From: Cyrtodaria siliqua
Lineage: Eukaryota > Mollusca > Bivalvia > Adapedonta > Hiatellidae
Direction: 5' to 3'
Assembly (NCBI GenBank): GCA_037043455.1
Contig: JAWPHD010011026.1
Location: 1-64,000, forward strand
DNA: 64,000 nt
The position numbers and the translations under genes were made by a program. Positions 1 to 12,599 of this stretch are shown in pieces. A model generated the notes under the pieces. It ran no database searches and had not been told where the DNA came from. It was given only the letters and a program-made list of their open reading frames with translations. Every line of letters starts with the position of its first letter. Positions within the stretch are counted from its first letter, which is position 1.

Positions 1-3000
1 TTGCAATCAAATTGAGGTCGATTTCAGTGTCTCTTATTTTGGTTAAATACGAAGATCAAATTGGTCGTAATGGCCATTCGGTTTCGATCAAAAAGAAGTT
101 CATAACAAGGTATTAAAAACATATATCGAAAGTTAGGTTCTTGAAGGGTTAGGTTTTAATGTAAATGAGCAATAGTGAAGGGGCTACTTTGTCCCGTTGT
201 TGAGACAGTGATGGTTCATTAGCTTCAACATATAGACTTTCGGGCTGGTGATGTACGAAAGGCCACCTAAGGCGAGTCGATTATCCTTGATTATGTATAG
301 GATCGAGCATACTGGAAGTATGACTTACGAGTCGATCATCATATATTAAGAGGTCCATCAAAGTTGTAAAAGTACTTTACGATCTGCTCCCCAATTATTA
401 TTTGCAACAACTTTAAAGTAAATTAAGACATTAAGGCAATGGCCTTCAAGTATTTAGGTGTGGTTATAAACGTTAATTACCAAGAAATTTTGTTTCATCC
501 ACTACTGGTATTGGGGACCCACTCCCTGTGTTAGATGAGCGGTCATCAGTGATGTTTACGTAGTTGACAAAAGTGCATACAAGTAAGTTTTAGATTTAGA
601 AAAATTGAAAAGCCATTTTCATCCGACCAGGGTCGAAGTTGTATTGCAGCACATTTGTTTGAAGTTGTCTCTCAATACGTGTTCATGTTTTTTGCACGAT
701 AACATATAACAAAGTCTAACAAACATATAGAGAGCAATCCCACAGCAGGATTGATGCATGTAAACTATAGTGTTTAATTGTTTATATTAATTTAGTGAAG
801 TGAATGAAGTGGTGTTTTATGGCACGGTACGACGACATATAATAGGTCCATACAGGTGCGCAAAAACCGATAAAAAATGAATAATGACTGTATTAATTAA
901 AAATTAATGTATATATATAAAGATAAAAATAATTAAAAAATAAAGGGATGATTTAGGTAGTAATAAAAAACTATATATGTAAAAACAACAATGCCCGGAA
1001 AACGGGTATATAAGAAGTAATAATGTCCAAATCCGACCCATCACCTCTTATAAACCGGCATTCTATATCGTCTGTCTACTTCAGGAAATATTAAAACTAG
1101 ACTAAAATCGAATAGTAAAAATACCTCGGTCATAGTATAAACATTCCACCAATATGTGTGTGCCCGTTAGCGGGTTGCCACAGCAGGGTATTACATGTCA
1201 GGTACTTGCTCACATGCTACTCCAAGTATGCACCCACTGCCAGTATACACGTGTCCGTCCTATTCCCTGCCACTCCCGGGCTGGGACCGCCTACCTCTCG
1301 ACGAACTGGGATTCACTAGCAATGAACCGCCCATCTCCGCGTAACGGTTTAATTGAATGGGAGTTTATAGATAACTAGACAAATCCCAAGCAGCCTTGCC
1401 AAGATGTTACGAATATATGTGTTAATACACTTTTAAAATAGTATAGAGGTAATTTGGTATCAGATATATTTAAACCATATGCTTGCTTTAGCAGCACTAT
1501 CAGCTCTATCATTACCACTACGTATTCCTACATGGCCTTGGAAGCCAGCAGGAAAATAATAACATTATCAATTATTAAAGAGAATTGTACTTTTCTCCAA
1601 AAAGTTGGAAAGCACAACTGGGTTAATCATGTTTCATATTTACCCAGTGCTTGAAGGAGATGAAAGGGAATCAGATAAATGATTACAATATGGCATCATC
1701 AGATTCCTTGAATATAATTTATGGCAAGTTCAAATGCCTTATGTTCAGCCTGAAAAGATAGAGGCCTCTTGTCAGGCTGGAATTTGTTACTATTACAAAG
1801 ATCAAAAATAATTGATGTGTTGTTCCAAAGCCACGGTGGGCGCTGAAGACAGGATATAGCGTAGGATTGTGCGCATATAAAATCGAGTTCAAAGCTAACC
1901 AGTAGGCCTTATTTGCCTACTGACCGTTCCAATCGGTAAACCCCCTGTCTTCACCCACCCCTTTCCTTTGTGGTACTATGTACTTGGCAATCAAATTTAG
2001 GTCGATTTTCAGTGTCTCTTAATTTGGTTAATACGAAGACCAAATGATCGAATGGGCCTGCGGGTTTTCGATCAAATAGAGGTTCACAACTTGGATTAAA
2101 AACATTATCGAAAGTTGGGTTTGAAGGGTTAGACCCACGTCACAAAACAAGGGTATACATTTTGGTAATTACTCATCTTGTTATACATATGAATGCGAAT
2201 AAATTTCATATTACATAGTGCTTTGAAGAGATGAAAGGTAATCAGAAAATATTACAAAATCGGTCATCATCGGATTCCTGAATATATTAAGGCATGTTCA
2301 TACTGCCTTAAGTTCAGCTGAAAAGATAGAGGCCTTGTTAGGCCAGAGGGGGGCGCTCTTTATGCTGTGTTTTTTGAATTAACAGCTGACTGCACTACCT
2401 TATCTACCATCTTTAGAACCATCTGTAAATATATGTGAAAGTACAGTAATTCGATTTAATTCATTAAGTTTTGCTTTGAAGTACAGTAGGGGTCTGTACT
2501 GGATTTGTTACCATATTACAAAGATCAAGAATAATTGTTGGTGTTTCGAAAGTCCACGGGTGGAATTTGTGGAACTTTGTACTTGGCAATCAAATTTAGT
2601 CGATTTCCAGAATCTCTTATTTTTGGTTTAATACGGAAGACCAAATGGTCGGATGGCCCTCGGTTCTCGTCAAAAAGAGGTTCATAACTAGTTTAAAAGC
2701 ATTTTCGAAGTTGGTTTGAAGAGTTAGATTTTAATATAATGGCATATTGTAGGGCTAATTTGTCCCGGCTATGCGTCATTGATGGTTGATTAGTTTCACA
2801 ACATATAGACTTTCGGCTGGTGATGTACGAAAGGCAACCTGTTAAGGCACTTGCCCTTCAAGTATGGGGTGGTATAAACGTTAATTTACGGTCGAAAATA
2901 AGACCAAGGGATTTTGTCTCATTCACTACTGTTACTAGTTGACCCATCCAGTCTTAGACGAAAGTCTTCATGGTGTTTACGTAGTCGACAAAATTGCAAA

Positions 3001-3200
3001 CAATTAGTTTTAGATTTTAGTTTTTAGATTTAGGAAAATTTAAAACATTTTCATCAAGCCAGGTCTGAGGGTTTATTGAGACAGTGTTGAGGGTTGTCTC
3101 TCAGTATAGTTCATGATTTTGTGCACGATATTTTATAAGAATGGTCAGTCGACAATATAGAGAGCACCTCAAACACACCATGATTGATGTCATTTAAACT
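1..3200 (-). pseudogene. Decayed LINE (I/Nimb-like) fragments
   Basis: The stretch resembles, piece by piece, the better preserved antisense LINE at 58413-59371 (RNase H end) and 62403-63657 (RT). Roughly 1-780 corresponds to RT, 805-1740 to the 3' end and RNase H, 1740-2140 to the RT C-terminus again, 2150-2350 to RNase H, and 2390-3200 to RT. Single-base gains and losses are so frequent that no reading frame survives, and the two short open frames at 1154 and 1454 are by-products. The block order (RT, RNase H, RT, RNase H, RT) suggests several overlapping or broken copies. At 1836-1890 there is an inserted GGGCGCTGAAGACAGGATA-type end that also occurs inverted at about 62150-62213. Identification rests on comparison within the window. 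Confidence 0.7.
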
Positions 3201-3690
3201 AGGCTGTCATTTTGATATTTAACAAGAAAAGCAATAATACTCATGTTATATAAGCAATGGGGAGTACGGACACATCTTTGAAAAGCAGTGAAAAAGGATG
3301 ATATGATTAGCATGACATATTAGCAAGAATTTGACCCGATACGATTATCGATCAAGTGAGACATGTCAAAAATTGGTGGATGGGGACATAATCTGTGTTT
3401 TGCCCGACTTCAGTACTTTATAAATAAAACAATGAGTTATATAATAAAGTGTATTCATAGCCTCTTTAGTTAATTTGTCTTTTGTCTTTTGGGTGTGTCT
3501 GATTTCAAAATGCCAGTTCGGATGAATGTAATATATACTGTAACATACATTGTAATGATATACAAGTAACAAACATTTCATATTTCTCGATAAGGGTAAC
3601 ACTACGTATAGCCGCTCTCTCACTTTCATGGAAGCGCAGAATAAATATTATGGAATGGATTTTTTAACACTAGTTACAATTGTGTAATGA
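3201..3690. other. No feature recognised
   Basis: AT-rich sequence with no convincing coding potential. The 87-codon open frame on the minus strand (3366-3629) shows no domain and no splice context. I see no repeat structure here. Confidence 0.5.
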
Positions 3691-3714
3691 ACATTGTTAT
3701 ATGTATTTATCTAA

Positions 3715-3905
3715 AGTTGTGATTATCCCAGAACTAAGTTTGTACAGCTCAGAAAGTGTGCCAGGTTCCCTGCCAGGACTTGAACCCAGAACTAAGTTTG
3801 TACAGCTCAGAAAGTGTGCCAGGTTCCCTGCCAGGACTTGAACCTGGATCTCTCTTCTCGAAAGAAAAGCATGCTTCCTTACACTACAGAGATGTTCCCA
3901 ACAGC
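3715..3905 (-). repeat. tRNA-like SINE with duplicated B-box module
   Basis: On the minus strand, about 75 nt beginning near 3902 has tRNA-like order: an A-box-like stretch (TAGTGTAAGGAAG) followed by a B-box match (GGTTCAAGTCC) in a CCAGG..CCTGG arm. Directly downstream, about 59 bp including that B-box (plus-strand copies near 3727-3785 and 3786-3844) is repeated almost perfectly in tandem. The A-box is a weak match and there is no canonical cloverleaf, so a functional tRNA is unlikely. I call it a tRNA-derived SINE or tRNA-like pseudogene. Confidence 0.5.
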
Positions 3906-4206
3906 ACAGAGCGTACAAAAAATTAATCAGCCAACTTAAATTTAGATTAAACATATTTTACTTCAAATTATGTATATTTACATAATCCATTCTAGTCACT
4001 GATCTTAACTCTTACAGTATGTCCTTTGTATGTGCCAGATGAAGCTGCAGGTTATGCTTATAAATTAATTCCAACACTTTATTAAAAAGAAACCCAGTGA
4101 AAACAAGCAAATTCAGCAAAGTACCAAGCCCACTATATGTGAAATCACACATCGTAAAATAATGGATACTCCTCAATCCTGCCAAATTTCATAAGACATC
4201 ATTTTT

Positions 4207-5722
4207 TTATTAGCTCTACTGGCCAAGGGCCAGCAGAGCTTATGGGATGGTGTGTTGTCCGTCTTCCGTCGTCCGTCGTCCGTTAACTTTTGCTTGTGTA
4301 CACTCTAGAGGCCACATTTCTGATGCAATCATCATGAAACTTTGTCAGAATGTTTGTCTCAATCAAATCTCGGTCAAGTTCGAAAATGGGTCATGTGGGG
4401 TCAAAAACTAGGTCACTAGGTCAAATATTGGAAAAACCTTGTGTACACTCTAAAGGCCATATTTTTGACCCGAGCTTGATGAAACTTTGTCAGAATGTTT
4501 GTCTTAATGAAATCTCGGTCAAGGTCAAAAATGGGTCATGTGGGGTCAAAAACTAGGTCACTAGGTCAAATACTTGAAAAAACTTGCGTACACTCTAGAG
4601 GTCATATTTGTTACCCAATCTTGATGAAACTTTGTCAAATTGTTTATCTTAATTATATCTTGATCAAGTTCGAAAATGGGTCACATGAAGTTAAAAACTA
4701 GGTCACTAGGTCAAATATTGGAAAAACCTTGTCTACACTCTAGAGGCCATATTTTTGACCCGAGCTTGATGCAACTTTGTCAGAATGTTTATCTTAATTG
4801 TTTGTCTCAATGAAATCTCGGTCAAGTTCGAAAATGGGTCATGTGGGGTCAAAAACTAGGTCACTAGGTCAAATATTGGAAAAACCTTGTGTACACTCTA
4901 GAGGCCATATTTTTGACCCGAGCTTGATGCAACTTTGTCAGAATGTTTGTCTTAATTATATCTTGGTCAAGTTTGAAAATGGGTCACATGGGGTTAAAAA
5001 CTAGGTCACTAGGTCAAATACTTGAAAAACCTTGTGTACACTCTAGAAGCCGTATTTCTGACTCAATCTTGATGAAACTTTGTCAAAATGTTTGTCTTAA
5101 TTATATCTTGGTCAAGTTCAAAAATGGGTCTCATGGTGTTAAAAACTAGGTCACTAGGTCAAACTTTGGAAAAACCGTGTGTACACTCTAGAGGACATAT
5201 TTTTGACCTGATCTTGATGAAACTTTGTCAGAATGTTTGTCTTAATGAAATCTCGGTCAAGTTCAAAAATGGGTCATGTGGGGTCAAAAACTAGGTCACT
5301 AGGTCAAATACTTGAAAAAACTTGCGTACACTCTAGAGGTCATATTTGTTACCCAATCTTGATGAAACTTTGTCAAATTGTTTATCTTAATTATATCTTG
5401 ATCAAGTTCGAAAATGGGTCACATGAAGTTAAAAACTAGGTCACTAGGTCAAATATTGGAAAAACCTTGTGTACACTCTAGAGGCCATATTTTTGACCCG
5501 AGCTTGATGCAACTTTGTCAGAATGTTTATCTTAATTGTTTGTCTCAATGAAATCTCGGTCAAGTTCGAAAATGGGTCATGTGGGGTCAAAAACTAGGTC
5601 ACTAGGTCAAATATTGGAAAAACCTTGTGTACACTCTAGACACCATGTAGTACGACTCGATTCATCAATGGTATAACAGCCAGTAGAGCGTTCACAGGCC
5701 CTCTTGGGTCTCTTGTTTTAAT
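4207..5722. repeat. Family A element: 145-bp tandem core with hairpin end
   Basis: The core (about 4300-5640) holds nine copies of AGGTCACTAGGTCA, starting at 4410, 4555, 4700, 4858, 5003, 5148, 5293, 5438 and 5596. Spacings are 145,145,158,145,145,145,145,158, so the array is a five-unit higher-order repeat of 738 bp. The 158-bp step carries an extra 13 bp. The left end has a hairpin (4213-4239, GCTCTACTGGCC facing GGCCAGCAGAGC) followed by GTCCGTCTTCCGTCGTCCG. The right end has GCCAGTAGAGCG (5679-5690) and then CTCTTGGGTCTCTTG. The six 68-codon open frames here follow from the repeat lacking stops in one phase and are not genes. Confidence 0.85.
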
Positions 5723-5892
5723 TAACAGCATCCTAGAACTTTGACCAACTGACCTGAATAACAATGCAGTGCTTCCTTTCAATGAGTTCCACGTTTTGAT
5801 GAAGTTTTGATGAACACCATTTAGGCTGTTGTGAGTGCCACCTTGTGAAATGCATCTGGCAAAGAGAAGGAAGGCTTGGATTATTGTTTATA

Positions 5893-7094
5893 TCTCTGAA
5901 AACGGACAACAAGAGGTCAATGACCCTGAAGCTCTATTATTAGGAGTTGATAGATTAGCATTCATGTGAATTTTTATGAAAATCTGTCAAGTAGTTTCAG
6001 AGGAGTAGTCGCTACAAATGTTTACTATATAACTCTACGTAAACAAAGATGGTCGCTGGCTGCCATGTTTAATATCGAATCAAAATAATTTTCAACAAGG
6101 ACCAACATCATGTCATGCTGGTCATTTTAGAAAAGTTCCATATCTGATTAAATATCAGTTATAGTTTTTAAGAAGTAGTCGTTACAGATTTATTTATGAT
6201 TTAAATTATTTTTAGCCATGGCGACCATTTTGAAATTCCGGCTAACCTGAAATTTTGGTAGGATCGGCTAGACATCAAAATAACATTTTTAGCCAGGGCG
6301 ACCATCTTGAAATAGCGGCCGACCTGAAATTATGCTAGGATCAACTAGACATCAAGTGCAACATTCCTGTGAAGTTTCATGAGAATCCGTCAAGTAGTTT
6401 CAGAGTAGTCGCTACAAGTTTTTATTATGTTACTCTATGTAAACAAAGATGGCTGTTGGCGGCCATGTTTGATGTCGAATCAAAATAATTTTCGACAAGG
6501 ATCAACATCATGTCATGATGATCATTTTAGAAAAAGTGCCATATCAATATCAGTTTTAGTTTTCAAAAAGTAGTCGCTCCAAATGTTTTTTTTAAATCTA
6601 TTTTTATTCGTGGTGGCCATCTTGAACTTCCAGCCGACCTAAAATGTTGCTAGGATCAACTAGACATCAAGAGCAACATTCCTGTGAAGGTTCATGAAAA
6701 TCCGTCCAGAAGTTTTAGAGGAGTAGTCGCTACAGGTTTTTACTATATGACTCTATGTAAACAATTGTGGACGCTGGGTGCCATCTCGACAAGGACCAAA
6801 AACATGTCATATGTTGATTATTTTAGAAAAAGGCCTATATCAATATCACTTATGGTTTTCAAGAAGTAGTTGCTACAATTTATTTTTTTTAATCTATTTT
6901 TAGCTTTGGTGGCCATCTTGGATGTTACATCAATGTGTATTTTGCTAGGATGAACTAGTCATCATGGGCTACATTCCTGTAAAGTTTCATGAAAATCCAT
7001 CCAGTAGTTTCAGAGGAGTAGTCGCTACAAAACAGTTAAGGGCGGACACCGCACCACAGTAAGACTCTGCTGATCTTTGATCAGTAGAGCTAAA
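5893..7094. repeat. Family B element copy 1, about 350-bp core
   Basis: Begins with ACAAGAGGTCAATGACC..GAAGCTCTA and ends with a GGACACCGCACCAC block and a terminal hairpin (about 7064-7091, CTCTGCTGATC facing GATCAGTAGAG). The core repeats a roughly 350-bp unit in which GTAGTCGCTACA or a variant occurs twice per unit (6006, 6174, 6408, 6571, 6724, 6866, 7018). Between them lie CAAAGATGGTCGCTGG and GGCGGCCATCTTGAA-type segments. No coding content. Confidence 0.8.
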
Positions 7095-7430
7095 AACAAA
7101 CAAAAACTTGTGATTTAACGAGCATTTAACATTTTAAAATCAAATACGGATCTGTTTCACAATTTACTAGAACATGTAAACGCAAGAGTTAGCAAGCTTG
7201 TATACCTTTTTAAAAGAGCATACATTTTAAATGAGTTTAATGCAAAAGTGACGGTAACATATTATACAAAAAGTCAATGATCTTTAGTTCATTATCAGTC
7301 GGGTTTACATTGCGGTATTGATTCATACTAAATATTGCTCATTCGTCCCCAACGTCGTTCGTAAATAGCAAATAAAAACCAGTCTGTTCTGAAACCGAGA
7401 GTTGTTTCCGGCGATGCATATGTATAAACA
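7095..7430. other. Spacer without recognised feature
   Basis: About 335 bp between two family B copies. No open frame of note and no repeat recognised. Confidence 0.5.
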
Positions 7431-8845
7431 AAACAAGAGGTCAATGACCTTGAAGCTCTACTGATAGATTTTTGATAGCTAGGTCAACATTCCTGTGAAG
7501 TTTCATGAAAATCCATCGAGTAGTTTCATAGGAGTAGTCGCTACAAGTTTTCATTATATAACTCTATGTAAACAAAGATGGCGGCCATGTTTAATGTCAA
7601 AACAAAATAATTTTTGACAAGGATCAACATCATGTCATACTGATCATTTTAGAAAAAGTCCCATATCAATATCACTTATAGTTTTCAAGAAGTAGTCGCT
7701 ACAAACTTGTTTTTTGAAAATCTACTTTTAGCCGTGGCGGCCATCTTGAATTTCCAGCCGACCTGAAGTTTTGTTAGGATCAATAAAACATCAAGAGCAA
7801 CATTCGTGTGAAGTTTCATGAAAATCCATCAAGTAGTTTTAGAGGAGAAGTCGCTACAGTTTTCATTATATAACTCTATGTAAACAAAGATGGTCGCTAG
7901 CAGCCATGTTTAATGTCGAATCGAAATAATTTTCGACAAGGATCAACATCATGTCATACTGATCATTTTAGGAAAAGACGCTGATCAATATCACTTATAG
8001 TTTTCAAGAAGTAGGCGCTACAAACTTGTTTCTTGAAAATTTATTTTTAGCCGTGGCAGCCATCTTGAATTTCCGGTTGACCTGAAATTTTGCTAGGATC
8101 AACTAGACATCAAGAGCAACATTCCTGTGAAGATTCATGAAAATCCGCCAAGTAGTTTCAGAGGAGTAGTCGCTACAAACTTTTACTATACAAACTCTAT
8201 GTAAACAAAGATGGCCACTGGCGCCCATGTTTAATGTCGAATCAAAATATTTTCGACAAGGATCAACATCATGTCATGCTGATCATTTTAGAAAAAGTCC
8301 CATATCAATATCATTTACAGTTTTCAGAAGGAAGTAGTCACTACAGATTTATTTATTTTAAATCTATTTTTAGCCGTGGCGGCCATCTTGAATTTCCGGC
8401 CAGCCTGAAATTTTTCTAGGATCAACTACACATCAAGTGCAACATTCCTGTGAAGTTTCATGAACATCCGTCAAGTAGTTTCAGAGAAGTAGTCGCTACA
8501 AGTTTTTACTATATAACTCTTTGTAAACAAAGATGGCCACTGGCGCACATGTTTAATGTCGAATCAAAATAATTTTCGACAAGGATCAACATCATGTCAT
8601 GCTGATCATTTTAGAAAAAGTCCCATATCAATATCACTTACAGTTTTCAGAAGGAAGTAGTCACTACAAATTTATTTATTTTAAATCTATTTTTAGCCGT
8701 GGCGGCCATCTTGAATTTCCGGCCAGCCTGAAATTTTTCTAGGATCAACTAGACATCAAGTGCAACATTCCTGTGAAGTTTCATGAACATCCGTCAAGTA
8801 GTTTCAGAGGAGTAGTCGCTACAAGTTTTTACTATATAACTGTAT
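7431..8845. repeat. Family B element copy 2, 3' end missing
   Basis: Starts with ACAAGAGGTCAATGACC at 7434 and contains about four of the roughly 350-bp units. The array breaks off near 8840 without the hairpin terminus seen in copy 1. The last two units (about 8160-8500 and 8500-8840) are nearly identical to each other, which suggests recent unit amplification. Confidence 0.8.
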
Positions 8846-9029
8846 CTTACTATGACATCGAAATACCATAGCAACCAGTACTTAAACGGGACATTAGCGA
8901 TATCATACTGTCAATATAATGAAACAGTGCTAAGGCAAACCCAAGAATTACATCAATGGTTAGTTTTTAAATGGCATAAAGCCCAACTCAAACTTAGAAA
9001 ATCCTACTAAAATTGCACAAGACACATGG

Positions 9030-9305
9030 GATCTTGAGATTTCACAAGTTAGATATCTCACGATAAGTTGCGATACATCTTGAGAAATTGTAAAATATAT
9101 CTCAATTTATTTGGAGATATCAATGACTCAAGACTCATTGAGATATCTGAAGATAATTATCTCAAAACAACTTAAGATGTCTCAAGACAGTTATCTCAAG
9201 ATAAATTTAGATATACATTGAGATTTATGGGGATTAATTGAGATATCTCAATACAAATATATCGATGTAAATTGAGATATCTCAAGATACGGTGCATCGG
9301 GGAGT
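9030..9305. repeat. Degenerate GAGATATCTCAA-rich repeat
   Basis: Short, partly palindromic motifs (GAGATATCTCAA, CTCAAGATA, TTATCTCAAGATAA) recur in both orientations over about 270 bp with no regular period. It is probably a foldback-type MITE or a decayed simple array. No gene. Confidence 0.45.
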
Positions 9306-9397
9306 ATTACAATATACATATTTTACTGAGTTGTTCATAATCTGGGTTTCGTAACAATGCGTGTTTGCCTTATCGACAAATTACATTCTAACCGAAG

Positions 9398-9492
9398 CAG
9401 GGGTGTAAAAATTTGGAAAAATCAACTCGCGCTGCAGGACTAGTGGAACCAAATAGCTACTCGCCCTTACCAATTTACCACTCGCCCTGCAG
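9398..9492. mobile_element. hAT-like element fragment
   Basis: Starts CAGGGGTGTAAAAATTTGG and ends ACTCGCCCTGCAG. The interior carries ACTCG-type motifs like those in the complete hAT-like element at 14577-15314. It is too short to be a complete copy, and I see no clear target duplication. Confidence 0.4.
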
Positions 9493-9750
9493 CATATAAC
9501 CTGAACATTATTTTCACCACTATAGTAAGCTACAATAAGTACATCTGTGTACTCACAGACACTGTAGTAGCAGGCAGTATGTGGATATTTTATTGTTATT
9601 CATATAAAGAAAGTGCCATATTATCTAACAACACATTTAATATTATGGTCTGCAACCTGTACTCGTACACTGTCATTAAGATGTATTCCCTTCCACGCAG
9701 ACATTCGTCAGGGAGTGGGCAAAAGAAATAAGCGCGGAAAATTAACTTCT

Positions 9751-11106
9751 ACAACAACAACAAACAGGTGGTCAATGACCTTGAAGCTCTACTGTTTGAT
9801 TTTGATTTCAGGAAGAAGTCGGTACAAACTCGTTTTTTGAAAATTTATTTTTAGCCATGGCCGCTAACAGCCATGTTTAACATCGAATCAAAACAATTTT
9901 TGACAAGGACCAACATCATGTCATGCTGATCATTTTAGAAAAAGTCCCATATCAATATCACTTATAGTTTTCAAGAAGTTGTCGCTACAAACTTGTATTT
10001 TGAAAATCTATTTTTAGCCATGGCGGCCATCTTGAATTTTCGGCCGACCTGAAATTTTGCTAGGATCAATTAGACATCAAGAGCAACATTCCTGTGAAGT
10101 TTCATGAAAATCCGTCAAGTAGTTTCAGAGCAGTAGTCGCTACAAGTTTTCATTATATAACTCTATGTAAACAAAGATGGCAACTGGCCGCCATGTTTAA
10201 CGTCGAATCAAAATAATGTTCGACTCGGATAACAATCATGTCATCATGTCATTTTAGAAAAAGTCCCATATCAATATCACTTTTAGTTTTCAAGAAATAG
10301 TCGCTACAAACTTATTTTTTAAAAATCTTTTTTTAGCTGTGGCGGCCATCTTGAATTCTGGCTGATCTGAAATGTTGCTAGGATCGATTCGACATTAAGA
10401 GCAACATTCCTGTAAAGTTGCATGAAAATCCGCCAAGTAGTTTCAGAGCAGTAGTCGCTACAAGTTTTTACTATATAACTATATGTAAACAAAGACGGCT
10501 GCTGATCATTTTAGAAAAAGTCCCATATCAGTATCACTTATAGTTTTCAAGAAGTAGTCGCTACAAACTTGTATTTTGAAAATTTATTTTAAGCCGTGGC
10601 GGCCATCTTGAATTTCCGGCCGACCTGAAATTTTGCTAGGATCAATGAGACATCAAGAGCAACATTCCTGTGAAGTTTCATGAAAATCCGTTAAGTAGTT
10701 CAGAGGAGTAGTCGCTACAAGTTTTCATTATATAACTCTATGTAAACAAAGATGGACGCTGGCAGCCATGTTTGACGTGGAATCAAAACGATTTTCGACA
10801 AGGACCAACATCATGTCATACTGATCATTTTAGAAAAAGTCCCATATCAATATCACTTATAGTTTTCAAGAAGTAGTCGCTACAAACTTGTTTTTTAAAA
10901 ACCTATTTTTATATTTGGTGGCCATCTTGGATTTCACATCAACATGAAATTTTGCTAGGATCACCTAGACTTCATGAGCAACATTTCTGTAAAGTTTCAT
11001 AAAAATCCATTCAGTAGTTTCAGAGGAGTAGTCGCTACAAAAAAGGTTTACGGACAGACAGACGTACGCAGCACCACGGCATAAGCTCTACTGATCTCTT
11101 CAGTAT
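9751..11106. repeat. Family B element copy 3
   Basis: Begins at a degenerate GGTCAATGACCTTGAAGCTC (9771-9790) and ends at GACAGACAGACG..CAGCACCACGGCATAAGCTCTACTGATC. The core is the roughly 350-bp unit, with paired GTAGTCGCTACA motifs and GGCGGCCATCTTGAA segments. A shortened unit near 10498 lacks part of the middle. Confidence 0.8.
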
Positions 11107-11470
11107 TTTGTCTCCATTGAACCAATAATAGACGCCATAACTTATTATTAGCGGTTGGTAACTACGCTTGTTGTTCAGCCATACCCTTTCAGATTCGCAG
11201 ACACCGCTTGCACGGTCGCGGACGCAGACTTTCCGAACAGCGACCTCATGTATGTTCGTTCACCCGCCATTTACGGTGTCGATATAAAAAAAACACAGTC
11301 TGACTGGTTAGCGATATATTGCATCACACTCCAATTGATTTTAGCGTGAATTGAATTTCTGAACCCATGCAGTTTCGATATGTTTGTGTCAGACATGAAT
11401 AATAGGTAACTTATAGAGAAAGTGTTTACAATCAATACTCATGTCACCGACTACATCAGAGGTCTCGCAA
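11107..11470. other. Spacer without recognised feature
   Basis: Apparently unique sequence between a family B copy and a degraded one. The 64-codon open frame at 11155 has no recognisable domain. Confidence 0.4.
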
Positions 11471-11474
11471 TTAG

Positions 11475-12165
11475 GCGAAGTCGCTTTAAACTCGTTTTTT
11501 ATCCATGTTGGGCGAAATCTAAGTCGTCGGCAATAAGAAAAACTGCGAACTTCTGTGAGTTTTATTGACGGCTAATTATTTTGTCAGCAAGTTTCATCTA
11601 AAAATCCATTTCTAACCGTGGCCGCCGTTTTTATTTTCAGTCCGACCTGAAATTTTGCTAGAAACAACTACACATCATCAGCAACATTTCTGTGAAGCTT
11701 CATGACAATCTGTCAAGTTCTTTCACAGGAGTGGTCGTTACAATTTTTAAATAGTTAACTGTGTAAACAGACAAGGCTGCTCCCAGTCATGTTTCATCAA
11801 AATGATTTCTGACAATGACCAACATCATGTAATGTACATCATGTTACAGAAAGTCCCATATCAATATCAGTTATACTTTTTAGAAAGTTGTCGCTACAAA
11901 TTTGTTTTGTTTTAAGCTTACTTTTAACATTGCCGGCCGTCTTGCATTTTTTGCCCAGCCTGAAGATTTGTCAGGTTCAACTGGGCTGCAAGAGCAACAT
12001 CCCTCTGCAGTGTCATGAAGGTCCACCAAGTAGTTTCAGAGTAGGCGCATCAAATTTTTATACAAGTCCTTATTATATCACTCCATGTCTGGCGGGCATG
12101 TTTGATGTGGAATCAAATTAGTTTTCGACATGGCTCAACATCACGTCATGGTGATCATTTAAAAA
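11475..12165. repeat. Old, diverged family B copy
   Basis: The order of motifs matches family B (CTGAAATTTTGCTAG, AACATTTCTGTGAAG, GTCAAG..TTTCACAGGAGTGGTCG, CATCATGTAATG, AAAGTCCCATATCAATATC). Substitutions and indels are frequent. No complete ends are visible. Confidence 0.6.
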
Positions 12166-12265
12166 AAAACAGCTAACCTTTGTCCATACATATGGTCTTT
12201 TGTTCATTTAAGCTTGTAAGAACATGTTCCACCACTATGTAGGCTGTTAAGGGGGAAAAAAAAAT

Positions 12266-12541
12266 AGGTGTGTTTCCTATTGCATGCTTTAAAAAATTAG
12301 GGTCAGTAGGTAGGAAATTTATATAAGTTTGTTTTTCGAGCAAGATATTTTGAGATGCTACATGTATTTATCTCATAAACCCCATACAAGTTGATGATAC
12401 AACTGAAAGTTCCTCTGTATTGTAAGTTTACCTCGATATATTGCAATAAATCATTGTTCAGAACAATTTTTTTTTTTCATTGAAAGTTTTAGGGTTGGCC
12501 CCTTAAAAATAGGGTCGGTCGGGCCACCGGAAACACAGGTA
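12266..12541. mobile_element. MITE with GTGTTTCC ends
   Basis: The left end (ATAGGTGTGTTTCC..TTAGGGTCAGTAGG) and the right end (AGGGTCGGTCGGG..GGAAACACAGGT) are imperfect inverted repeats around an AT-rich centre. About 275 bp with no coding content. I could not identify a clear target duplication. Confidence 0.5.
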
Positions 12542-12599
12542 TTGTTTTTTTTTGGCATAACACAGACCAGCAACTTGTTCTTCAGTAGATCCTATAGTG

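Noticed and set aside
3830..3902. Functional tRNA gene on the minus strand
   Set aside because: Good B-box but poor A-box, no convincing acceptor stem, and the B-box module is duplicated downstream.
4350..5439. Six 68-codon open frames as a small protein family
   Set aside because: They repeat at the 145-bp array period, overlap each other and end at the same stop within each unit.
4300..11100. CRISPR-like arrays
   Set aside because: Units are long satellites without unique spacers, in a eukaryotic context with introns.
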